Assembly: GCA_023474015.1 (NCBI GenBank)
Contig: JAMCYN010000105.1
Location: forward strand, 1-5,064
DNA length: 5,064 bases
DNA from: Armatimonadota bacterium
Lineage (GTDB): Bacteria > Armatimonadota > UBA5829
Reading direction: 5' to 3'
Position numbers and translations under genes: made by a program. Under the pieces are notes generated by a model. That model worked only from the letters and a program-made list of their open reading frames with translations, was not told where the DNA came from and did not search any database. This document shows positions 1 through 5,064 of this stretch, in pieces. How positions within the stretch are numbered: position 1 is the stretch's first letter; each line of letters starts with the position of its first letter.

Positions 1-16
1 CCGTAACGCGTTACGG
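1..16. repeat. Perfect 16-bp palindrome at the window edge
   Basis: CCGTAACGCGTTACGG equals its own reverse complement. It lies in the presumed interior of the insertion sequence. It could be part of a larger inverted repeat cut by the window edge, or an operator-like site; nothing here decides between these. Confidence 0.5.
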
Positions 17-75
17 TTCAAGCCCTCAGATACAATCCATGAATGGAGGTGATAAGGGAAAATCGCGGCGGCGGG

Positions 76-120
76 TGGTACACTTTCACACCGCCGGAAT
101 TGGTACACTTTCACTCCGCC
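76..120. repeat. Two tandem IS-terminal repeats, 25-bp period
   Basis: The 20-bp units at 76-95 and 101-120 differ at one base only (A versus T at unit position 15) and are separated by 5 bp. In IS21-type elements such repeated end units are transposase-binding sites; that role is inferred here from similarity. Confidence 0.8.
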
Positions 121-156
121 ATTGACAGGGCATTCTGTCTGTCCTTCGTTGGATGA

Positions 157-729
157 TCAGTCGTGATGTTCATGTTCGTGATGATGCTCCATGGCGGCAA
201 CACCCACTCTGTGCTCGTAAACGAGGTGCCCGCCGTACCAAGCCCCCGCCATCATAGTCGTGATGGCTGCCAGAGAAAGCCCGACAATGAGCAGTTGCGC
301 ATTTCTGGAGGGTTTACCCATCTTCCAGCGCAGGACGGCGTTTATCGCAAAGAGAATCAAAACTGGTACCATGATTAGCCAGTGAGTCTCGGCGACCTCA
401 TGCGCCTCGCTGCCCGCTGGCAACGCCAGGAAGTAATCGATGAATCCCGAAGCTGCGGCAGCAACGCCTCCGGCCAATCCGACCAAGATCAGGCAGTAAG
501 CTGCTCTAGACCAGAATGGGTCTTTACGCCACAGATGCATCAGGTCGAACAAGAGTGACGTGACGAAGAGACCAATCGGAAAAGCCACAAGCATTGAATG
601 CAATGGATGTCCGAATACAACCGCTTTGCACTCAACGAACCTGGCAGGAGCGTCCGAATGTGCATAGGCAATCCCAGATGCACCTGCCGTTGCCAGGGCT
701 ATAGGAATCAGATATCGCTTCAAACTCAT
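157..729 (-). CDS. DUF2231 family multi-pass membrane protein with His-rich C-terminus
   Basis: The 190-residue protein opens with a hydrophobic segment (about residues 7-23) ending in an Ala-rich stretch, possibly a signal peptide. The DUF2231 hallmark GHPLHSMLVAFPIG follows at 40-53. Hydrophobic spans lie near 46-64, 76-100, 116-134 and 146-165, with the typical AGAWYGGHLVYEH at 161-173. The family sits in the inner membrane and its biochemical role is unknown. Residues 182-190 read HHHEHEHHD, six His in nine positions, a plausible metal-binding tail. The start is ambiguous: ATG at 729-727 has AGGAGG only 1 nt away, whereas the in-frame TTG two codons later (723-721) is 7 nt away, the normal spacing. 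The gene appears to have its own promoter just after the upstream phosphatase stop. Family assignment is firm; a metal role is inference. Confidence 0.9.
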   Translation of the reverse strand: MSLKRYLIPIALATAGASGIAYAHSDAPARFVECKAVVFGHPLHSMLVAFPIGLFVTSLLFDLMHLWRKDPFWSRAAYCLILVGLAGGVAAAASGFIDYFLALPAGSEAHEVAETHWLIMVPVLILFAINAVLRWKMGKPSRNAQLLIVGLSLAAITTMMAGAWYGGHLVYEHRVGVAAMEHHHEHEHHD

Positions 730-730
730 T

Positions 731-736
731 CCTCCT
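731..736 (-). promoter_or_regulatory. Strong ribosome binding site that questions the DUF2231 start
   Basis: AGGAGG on the minus strand is 1 nt from the ATG at 729-727 but 7 nt from the in-frame TTG at 723-721. This spacing favours TTG initiation, giving a product two residues shorter. Confidence 0.6.
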
Positions 737-759
737 CAGGTTCAGTCCGCAATGGAGTT

Positions 760-788
760 AGTCTACGTAGTATGCTCTCGGTTGTCAA
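760..788 (-). promoter_or_regulatory. Sigma-70-like promoter for the DUF2231 gene
   Basis: On the minus strand a perfect -35 hexamer TTGACA (788-783) is followed, after 17 bp, by TAGACT (765-760), a 4/6 match to TATAAT. Transcription would start about 25 nt before the gene. The 8-bp palindrome CTACGTAG (763-770) overlaps the upstream edge of the -10 and could be an operator, though it is short. The promoter begins 3 bp after the phosphatase stop, so the DUF2231 gene can be expressed on its own. Confidence 0.6.
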
Positions 789-790
789 TA

Positions 791-1532
791 TTAGAGGCCG
801 AGATCTTCTCCGGCAACGTCGAATCTTACGGCCAATAGCCCAATATCATCAGGCATGCGTCCTCCGACGAATTGAGATACGGCCTCATATATCTTGCTCA
901 CGAGAACAGTGGGAGTGGATTCGCTCGCTCCCACAACTGCTTCGAGACCTTCTATGTTAAACCACTGGCCGCTGCGCCGAGTTTCTATGACACCATCAGT
1001 ATACAGCACCAGGTTATCGCCTTTCATCACAGCAATCTCGGTCTCCTGATAGTCGGGAGCACTAATAGTACCCAACGGCGGTCCCGGCGGCTGATCAAGT
1101 CGCTCGACGCAGCCAGAACTATGTCGCCATAGGGGGGCTGGGTGCCCCGCGTTCGCGTATCTGAATCGGCCCGAGTTCGGCTCAATTACCCCAAAGAAAG
1201 CCGTCACCAACGTGTCCTGCTCGTGGTTTGGGCAAGCGTACATAACTCGGTTGATCCTGCTCAACGCCGATGCGGGGCTGGAATCTTCGCAGGCAAATCC
1301 CTCAAGCATGTATTTGGCCATTGCCGTATGCACAGCGGCCGGCAGCCCCTTGCCCGATACATCGGCTATCAGCAATCCGACCAGTCCATTCGGCAAGATC
1401 ATCACATCGTAGAAATCTCCACCCAGTTCTGCCTCATCAAGAGCGGGGAAGTAACCTGTGGCCAGATCAGTTCTGCCAATACGTGCGGGTACCGTAGGGC
1501 ATTGTAGGACTGGAATCAGCCTGTAATATCAT
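791..1532 (-). CDS. PP2C/SpoIIE-type serine phosphatase (RsbU-like), apparent frameshift near N-terminus
   Basis: The uninterrupted frame from GTG at 1405 encodes 204 residues with SpoIIE/PP2C phosphatase motifs: DVSGKG (15-20), NAGHPAPLW (85-93), LYTDGVIET (134-142) and DDIGLLAVR (186-194). These include the Asp residues expected to bind Mn/Mg. The domain clearly starts earlier: the same frame upstream of 1405 reads ATGYFPALDEAELGGDFYDV, the metal-binding GGDFYD element, back to an in-frame stop at 1531-1529. No ATG, GTG or TTG lies in that stretch. An ATG at 1532-1530 with GGAGGT spaced 6 nt is ideally placed but is one frame off. Dropping one C from the CCC run at 1497-1499 joins the frames into a protein of about 246 residues. 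Family members dephosphorylate anti-anti-sigma (STAS) proteins; no sensor domain or partner is visible here. Alternatives are sequencing error, true pseudogene, or a rare CTG start (1519-1517). Confidence 0.8.
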
Positions 1533-1538
1533 TAAGGC

Positions 1539-1544
1539 ACCTCC
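1539..1544 (-). promoter_or_regulatory. Ribosome binding site marking the probable phosphatase start
   Basis: GGAGGT on the minus strand is 6 nt before ATG 1532-1530. That frame reads 21 codons to a TGA at 1469-1467 unless one base is skipped. Its quality is the main reason for placing the intended start at 1532. Confidence 0.55.
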
Positions 1545-1710
1545 GCCGCCAATCTTCTACACAGTCGAAAGACGAAATACATCATCAGCCGGTTGCGCAT
1601 TTCTTGAAATCAACGGAAATCTAGTTCAGTTGTCCGCATTCGCGCCTTGGTGCTGCTGGGTTTTGTAAGCAGCTTGGCTGGGTATGTTGAATCTAACTCA
1701 TCCACTGACT
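1545..1710. other. Divergent intergenic region between the phosphatase and GH130 genes
   Basis: Control of both divergent genes should lie here, but no clear -35/-10 pair is visible on either strand. A minus-strand frame from ATG 1600-1598 encodes 22 residues with five Arg and several aromatic or aliphatic residues. Its TAA (1534-1532) overlaps the probable phosphatase ATG, as in translational coupling. It has no good ribosome binding site and may be chance. On the plus strand the GH130 frame is open upstream to an ATG at 1647, but the added 26 residues do not look like part of the family. Confidence 0.4.
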
Positions 1711-1715
1711 GGAGG
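1711..1715 (+). promoter_or_regulatory. Ribosome binding site fixing the GH130 start at 1725
   Basis: GGAGG is 9 nt before ATG 1725-1727. The upstream in-frame ATG at 1647 has no comparable site, so the shorter protein is preferred. Confidence 0.65.
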
Positions 1716-1724
1716 CATTTACGT

Positions 1725-2750
1725 ATGGCCGACGACGTTTTTACGAGACTCGGCGATGGGCCTTTGCTTACCCCAAATGATATGCCGTGCAAAGCGAATT
1801 CTGTGCTCAACCCCGGCGTTGTAGAAGTAGACGGGGAAATGCTGCTGTTGCTGCGGGTCGAGGACAAGCGTGGCGTGTCTGAGATTCGCGTAGCTAGAAG
1901 TTCGAACGGCGTGGATAGTTGGCGAATTGCTGAACGTGCTCTGCTTCAACCGGACCTGCCGGAGAATCCTTACGAAGAGTTCGGATGCGAAGACGCACGG
2001 GTAACGCAAATAGCGGAGCGAGAGTGGATCATCGCCTACACCGCGTACTCACGTTATGGCCCCGCCGTGGCGATGGCAACGACAAAGGACTTTGAGACTG
2101 TGGAACGACTGGGCCTTGTGCTGTCGCCTTCGAACAAGGATGCGGCGATCTTTCCTCAGAAGTACGATGACAGGTGGTACATGGTCCACCGCCCGGTAAC
2201 TGGTGGCGGGGAACACGTCTGGTACGCGTGCGCTCCATTTGACTTCGTTCATTGGAGTATGCCGGGTATCCTGCTCCCGCAGCGAGGAGGACCCTGGTGG
2301 GACGGCTTGCGGGTTGGAGTGGGTGGCCCGCCCATAGGCACGGACAAGGGATGGCTTTTCATCTACCACGGCGCTAAAGAGATGGGCCGGCGTCCGGTAT
2401 ACCGACTTGGAGTCGCGGTGATAGACCTGGAGGACCCAAGGAAGGTTCTGGCTCGCGCATCCGATTGGGTGTTCGGCCCCGAGGCTGATCACGAGAATCA
2501 GGGACTGGTGCCTGGCGTCGTTTTTACCTGCGGGGCGGTGTGTCGAGGAGACGAATTATGGATGTACTACGGCGCTGCTGATACGTTTGTAGGGCTGGCA
2601 GTGGCCAAGACGGCTGATCTTGTCAGTTTCGCTTTCGAGCATGACTATCTGCACCAGATAGGCCGAGAAAAGGGAATGGTCGGGCAAGGGCTGCAAGACA
2701 AGTCGTGTTGTCCTGATCAGTCAGCTTCGGATCTCCCGGCGCAGGACTAA
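1725..2750 (+). CDS. GH130 family mannoside phosphorylase-like enzyme
   Basis: From ATG 1725 the protein has 341 residues, normal for glycoside hydrolase family 130, enzymes that phosphorolyse or hydrolyse beta-mannosides in the cytoplasm using a five-bladed beta-propeller. Family signatures occur in order: NPGVVEVDG (29-37), RVED (44-47), CEDARV (88-93), AYTAYSRYGP (104-113), KDAAIFPQK (138-146), HRP (155-157), GWLFIYHG (209-216) and YYGAAD (281-286). Asp90 in EDAR aligns with the Asp of the usual DPR motif, which I recall as the catalytic proton donor; Ala91 replaces the usual Pro. Basic residues of the phosphorylase type (Arg44, Arg92, Lys138, His155) are kept, which favours a phosphorylase over a hydrolase. 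No signal peptide is seen. The last 25 residues look nonconserved. The substrate linkage cannot be told from sequence, and neighbours give no glycan pathway. Confidence 0.92.
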   Translation: MADDVFTRLGDGPLLTPNDMPCKANSVLNPGVVEVDGEMLLLLRVEDKRGVSEIRVARSSNGVDSWRIAERALLQPDLPENPYEEFGCEDARVTQIAEREWIIAYTAYSRYGPAVAMATTKDFETVERLGLVLSPSNKDAAIFPQKYDDRWYMVHRPVTGGGEHVWYACAPFDFVHWSMPGILLPQRGGPWWDGLRVGVGGPPIGTDKGWLFIYHGAKEMGRRPVYRLGVAVIDLEDPRKVLARASDWVFGPEADHENQGLVPGVVFTCGAVCRGDELWMYYGAADTFVGLAVAKTADLVSFAFEHDYLHQIGREKGMVGQGLQDKSCCPDQSASDLPAQD

Positions 2751-2856
2751 GAGTCAAGTATGCCCTTCGGCTGATGGTTTGGCTGGCAGTTCGCAGGAGG
2801 AAATGCGGGCCATTGCGTCGAACAATTAAGGAATTCGGAAGGAAAGGACTATTTCG
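2751..2856 (+). other. Gap between the GH130 and lipoprotein genes, with possible micro-ORF
   Basis: There is no strong terminator or promoter in this 106-bp gap. An 8-codon frame (ATG 2803 to TAA 2827-2829) follows AGGAGG (2795-2800) by only 2 nt, too close for efficient use, so it is probably not translated. GGAAAGGA before 2857, with AAGGA at 2844-2848, is a good ribosome binding site (8 nt spacing) for the lipoprotein gene. Confidence 0.4.
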
Positions 2857-3294
2857 ATGTCACGATATGCTTATACGGCATTCTGCTTTCTTGTGCTGAT
2901 GCTGCTCGTCGCTGGGTGCGGCCGCAAGACCGAGATCACGGCCCCTGGACGCACCAGCGCGCCTGCTGCCTTGTCAACCGCTGCGCTTGGCAGCGAACAG
3001 GCGGCCGGTCCTTTTCAGGTCACACTCTCAGCAAACCCTTCGGCTCCGAAGGTGGGCAATATCGAGTTCACAGCCAAGGTCGTCGAGAAAGGTCAGTCTG
3101 TCAAGAACGCGAAGGTCAAGCTTACTCTGGAGATGCCTGGTATGCCCGGACCATCGGTTGCGTTGGCCCCGATGGACGATCACTATATGGGGTCAGCGGA
3201 TGTGAGCATGGCCGGTGAATGGAAAGCGAAAGTGGAGATCGCAGCGGGCAGCCAAAGTGGCACGGCTGAATATGCGTTTACAGTGGCGCAATAG
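2857..3294 (+). CDS. YtkA/FixH-like lipoprotein
   Basis: This 145-residue protein starts with a lipoprotein signal: basic/polar start, hydrophobic residues 8-19, and lipobox LVAGC with Cys21 as the lipidation site. A low-complexity Ala/Ser/Thr linker (about 25-52) leads to a beta-sandwich-like domain (53-143) resembling the YtkA-like family: VTLSANPSAPKVG at 55-67, MPGMPG at 93-98, DDHYMGSADVSMAGEW at 107-122 and a closing FTV. Such domains are exported and are often found beside heavy-metal or efflux genes; no enzyme activity is known to me. Methionines at 93, 96, 106, 111 and 118 could coordinate a soft metal such as Cu(I) or Ag(I), which is inference. It precedes the adaptor gene on the same strand by 135 bp and shares its Met-Pro-Gly-Met motif, so the two probably act together in the periplasm. 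Confidence 0.82.
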   Translation: MSRYAYTAFCFLVLMLLVAGCGRKTEITAPGRTSAPAALSTAALGSEQAAGPFQVTLSANPSAPKVGNIEFTAKVVEKGQSVKNAKVKLTLEMPGMPGPSVALAPMDDHYMGSADVSMAGEWKAKVEIAAGSQSGTAEYAFTVAQ

Positions 3295-3359
3295 CGGCGT
3301 CGATCCAGAGCCTGTGCTTGCTGGGGGCGACAGGTACCGCAGGTGGAGTTCTTCTCAAT

Positions 3360-3377
3360 GGCGGCTAACCTGCCGCC
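3360..3377 (+). terminator. GC-rich hairpin between the lipoprotein and adaptor genes
   Basis: GGCGGC (3360-3365) pairs perfectly with GCCGCC (3372-3377) across a 6-nt loop. The downstream sequence TATTGCATTTTG is only moderately T-rich, so this is a weak terminator, attenuator or mRNA-stability element at best. It could reduce adaptor expression relative to the lipoprotein. Confidence 0.35.
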
Positions 3378-3429
3378 TATTGCATTTTGATGGGGCGGAA
3401 AAGCCAAGTCGCGCGAAAGGCGTGGTCAT

Positions 3430-5055
3430 GTGAGAATCGGATCATATTTCAGACGATATGCCTGGGGGATTCTACTGTTGGCGGTCCTTGTGCTCGTGTC
3501 CCTCATTTGGGTCAGAGTCTGGAGGGTGGCTAATCCCGGTTCGATGACTGTCCTTGAGGCTCAATCGATGGACATGTCTACGATGGAGCCTGCGGCGGGG
3601 CCTGTTCCGGTCGCCACGGAGGTGGTCCGGTATACGCCGTTTAGCGCGCAAGTGACTTATACCGGCTCCGTCGCGCCCTTGCAGGGGCAGATCATATATC
3701 CTCGAGTTGACGGTCGTCTTACCCAGTTACGTGTCTACAATGGGAGCCGCGTATCAGCTAACGAGATTCTGGCCGTTATAGACTCACCTGACATTGGGAC
3801 CCGGCTCGCGGAAGCTTCGGCAGGCTACTCGGCTGCTCTTTCCGGCATACCTATCGCTCAGTCTGATGCCGCTCGGTCACGAGATGAATACTTGGCTGCG
3901 CAAGCGGATAATGAGGTTGCATCTGGGGATCTTGCGCGCGCCGAGGGCATGGCAGCCGCTGCGCGGCAATCAGTTGCCCAGGCAGAGAAACAAGCCGCCA
4001 GCGCGGCGGCAAATCGAGACTACTGGCGCGCTGAGATCGCACGTGAGGAGCGGCTTCAGAAGGCTGGCGCGGTCTCCCTGCAGGAGTACCAATCAGAGAA
4101 AGCGCAGGCTTTGGTGGCCGAAGCAGAGCTTGGGAACCAGGAAGCGAAGCTGGCCGAGGCAAAAGCAAACGTAAAGGCCGTGTTGGGAGATGTTGCGGGC
4201 AAGAGAGCCGCTGTCAGAGCCGCCCGACAGAGGGCGTCGGCAGCACGCGCCGCGATGACCAGTGGAAGACAACAGATCACACAACGGCAGGCCAGCGCTC
4301 GCCAGGCAGGTGCGGCGGCAGCTACAGCGGCTGTCATCAATGAATACCGCTATGTTCGGGCTCCGTTCGCGGGTTCGGTCACAAGGAGATATATGAGCCC
4401 AGGCCAACTTGTCACCACCGGCACAGCGGTTCTCGATGTCGTGCAGATCGACCGCGTTCGACTCCAGGCGAATGTTGCTGACAAGGACCTGCCGTCTATC
4501 AGCGTTGGAGCCCCAGTTGTTGCGCGGTTTGCGAAGTATACCGATCTTGTCTTATCCGCCAACATTACATCAATCTCCCCGCTCGCTAACCAAAACAGCC
4601 GCACGGCAGTGGTGGAGGCGATAGCGCCCAACCCTGGACACCGGCTCGTGCCTGGAGACTCAGTGACACTCAGCATAACCACTTCTCGCTCCGAGAACGC
4701 AACTACGGTTCCGGTGAACGCCGTGGTGCAACGAAATGGCAAAAGCGCTGTATGGGTGGTGCGCTCTGCCAATATGACCGGCGCACCCCGGATGCCTGGA
4801 ATGCCTGGCGAATCTCCGAGCACTAAGGGTAAGCCAAACTCAGGCACTATGTCCAAAGTTGCCCATCTTGTTATGGTCAGTCTTGGAGCCTCAAATGGTC
4901 GACGAACCGAGGTGCTCTACGGGCTGATGCCTGGTGATGAGGTCATATATCAAGGCAACACATATCTTAGTACTCTTGTTCGTAAATTCGATGACGTATA
5001 TCTTTGTCGTTCAGGCTGCTTGCGCCATGGGCACAGCCTTTGGCGGCAGTTTTGA
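3430..5055 (+). CDS. HlyD/RND-type efflux periplasmic adaptor (membrane fusion protein)
   Basis: GTG 3430 follows AAAGG (3416-3420) by 9 nt. The 541-residue product has an N-terminal membrane anchor (about 12-31), a Met-rich stretch (MDMSTM, 47-52), and a first lipoyl half with VDGRLTQLRVYNGSRV (93-108). An Ala-rich helical hairpin spans about 126-303, and a second lipoyl half has YVRAPFAGSV (308-317). A beta-barrel follows (about 340-420), then a membrane-proximal domain (425-512). The tip motif R-x3-L-x6-S is present as Arg205, Leu209 and Ser216, at mid-hairpin; in this family it docks to TolC-like channels. A Met/Gly/Pro-rich insert (449-474, MPGMPG at 455-460) interrupts the last domain. 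Adaptors link an inner-membrane pump to the outer-membrane channel. The canonical ending GLMPGDEVIYQGNTYL (498-513) is followed by 28 residues rich in Arg, Cys and His, unlike the family, which may reflect a frameshift or rearrangement. The pump type is unknown. Confidence 0.9.
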   Translation: MRIGSYFRRYAWGILLLAVLVLVSLIWVRVWRVANPGSMTVLEAQSMDMSTMEPAAGPVPVATEVVRYTPFSAQVTYTGSVAPLQGQIIYPRVDGRLTQLRVYNGSRVSANEILAVIDSPDIGTRLAEASAGYSAALSGIPIAQSDAARSRDEYLAAQADNEVASGDLARAEGMAAAARQSVAQAEKQAASAAANRDYWRAEIAREERLQKAGAVSLQEYQSEKAQALVAEAELGNQEAKLAEAKANVKAVLGDVAGKRAAVRAARQRASAARAAMTSGRQQITQRQASARQAGAAAATAAVINEYRYVRAPFAGSVTRRYMSPGQLVTTGTAVLDVVQIDRVRLQANVADKDLPSISVGAPVVARFAKYTDLVLSANITSISPLANQNSRTAVVEAIAPNPGHRLVPGDSVTLSITTSRSENATTVPVNAVVQRNGKSAVWVVRSANMTGAPRMPGMPGESPSTKGKPNSGTMSKVAHLVMVSLGASNGRRTEVLYGLMPGDEVIYQGNTYLSTLVRKFDDVYLCRSGCLRHGHSLWRQF

Positions 5056-5064
5056 CATAAGTTC
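4937..5064 (+). CDS. Possible start of a signal-peptide-bearing gene overlapping the adaptor end (partial)
   Basis: In the +1 frame relative to the adaptor, ATG 4937 opens a frame that is still open at the window end. Its first residues are MRSYIKATHILVLLFVNSM, followed by TYIFVVQAACA and then MGTAFGG. This is a basic start, a long hydrophobic core and an Ala-x-Ala-like cleavage region, so it resembles a signal peptide or membrane segment. A second in-frame ATG is at 4991. Neither start has a clear ribosome binding site, and the overlap with the adaptor frame (65-119 bp) is long. It could be the next operon gene, for example an outer-membrane channel, or a chance frame. Low confidence. Confidence 0.25.
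   Translation, partial: MRSYIKATHILVLLFVNSMTYIFVVQAACAMGTAFGGSFDIS

Larger units (their letters stand above)
1..127. mobile_element. Right-hand edge of an IS21-family insertion sequence (partial)
   Basis: Two near-identical 20-bp units beginning TGGTACACTTTCAC lie at 76-95 and 101-120, and the outer one runs on into ATTGACA ending at 127. Read inward on the minus strand the end is TGTCAATGGCGGAGTG, which resembles the multiple terminal repeats and TG...CA termini of IS21-family elements. The body with istA/istB would lie left of the window. No transposase domain can be recognised in 1-75. One short frame (2-52) closes with a stop and could be the tail of an element gene, but it is too short to name. 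The element ends 29 bp beyond the stop of the DUF2231 gene, so that gene is not interrupted. The terminal repeats are firm; the extent inside 1-75 is inferred. Confidence 0.65.

Noticed and set aside
122..150. Complete outward promoter from the IS end
   Set aside because: A perfect TTGACA is present but no -10-like hexamer occurs at 16-18 bp.
1647..1724. Upstream in-frame ATG giving a 26-residue longer GH130 protein
   Set aside because: No ribosome binding site, the added residues do not match the family, and ATG 1725 has GGAGG at good spacing.
2803..2829. 8-codon leader peptide before the lipoprotein gene
   Set aside because: AGGAGG is only 2 nt from the ATG, no attenuator structure follows, and the peptide has no run of one amino acid.
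4056..4856. Long minus-strand open frames across the adaptor
   Set aside because: They mirror the Ala-rich coiled coil in the antisense frame, show no family features and have no start signals.
1..5064. CRISPR array, tRNA/rRNA, toxin-antitoxin or phage genes
   Set aside because: No regularly spaced repeats beyond the two IS-end units, no tRNA-like cloverleaf or rRNA sequence recognised, and no matching protein families.

Overview
No single marker fixes the organism. The GC-rich DNA (estimated by eye), a lipoprotein signal and a TolC-type efflux adaptor point to a Gram-negative (diderm) bacterium. Armatimonadota-, Acidobacteriota- or Verrucomicrobiota-like groups are possible, but this is a guess from gene content. 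The left edge carries one end of an IS21-like insertion sequence, so the region has been open to mobile DNA.

Layout. Positions 1-127 are the edge of an IS21-family element, with two tandem 20-bp terminal repeats and a CA terminus. On the minus strand follow a DUF2231 membrane protein with a histidine-rich tail (157-729), which has its own promoter, and a PP2C/SpoIIE-type serine phosphatase (791 to about 1532) whose natural start lies behind an apparent one-base frameshift. A 192-bp divergent gap separates these from three plus-strand genes: a GH130 mannoside phosphorylase-like enzyme (1725-2750), a YtkA/FixH-like lipoprotein (2857-3294) and a long HlyD/RND-type periplasmic adaptor (3430-5055). 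The adaptor's C-terminal tail looks abnormal and is overlapped by a second open frame that begins like a signal peptide and runs off the right edge.

How the genes may work together. The lipoprotein and the adaptor form the clearest unit. Both are exported, both carry the same Met-Pro-Gly-Met-Pro-Gly motif, and the adaptor has a TolC-docking tip motif, so they look like the start of a tripartite efflux operon, possibly for a metal such as copper or silver. The pump and outer-membrane channel would lie to the right of the window. The GH130 enzyme is a cytoplasmic carbohydrate enzyme with no visible link to efflux. The phosphatase would belong to a partner-switching regulatory pathway, but no anti-sigma or STAS partner is present here.

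I see no convincing evidence for a wholly new system. The points most worth checking are the phosphatase frameshift, the adaptor's odd C-terminus with its overlapping frame, the unusually long adaptor hairpin, and the shared Met-rich motif.
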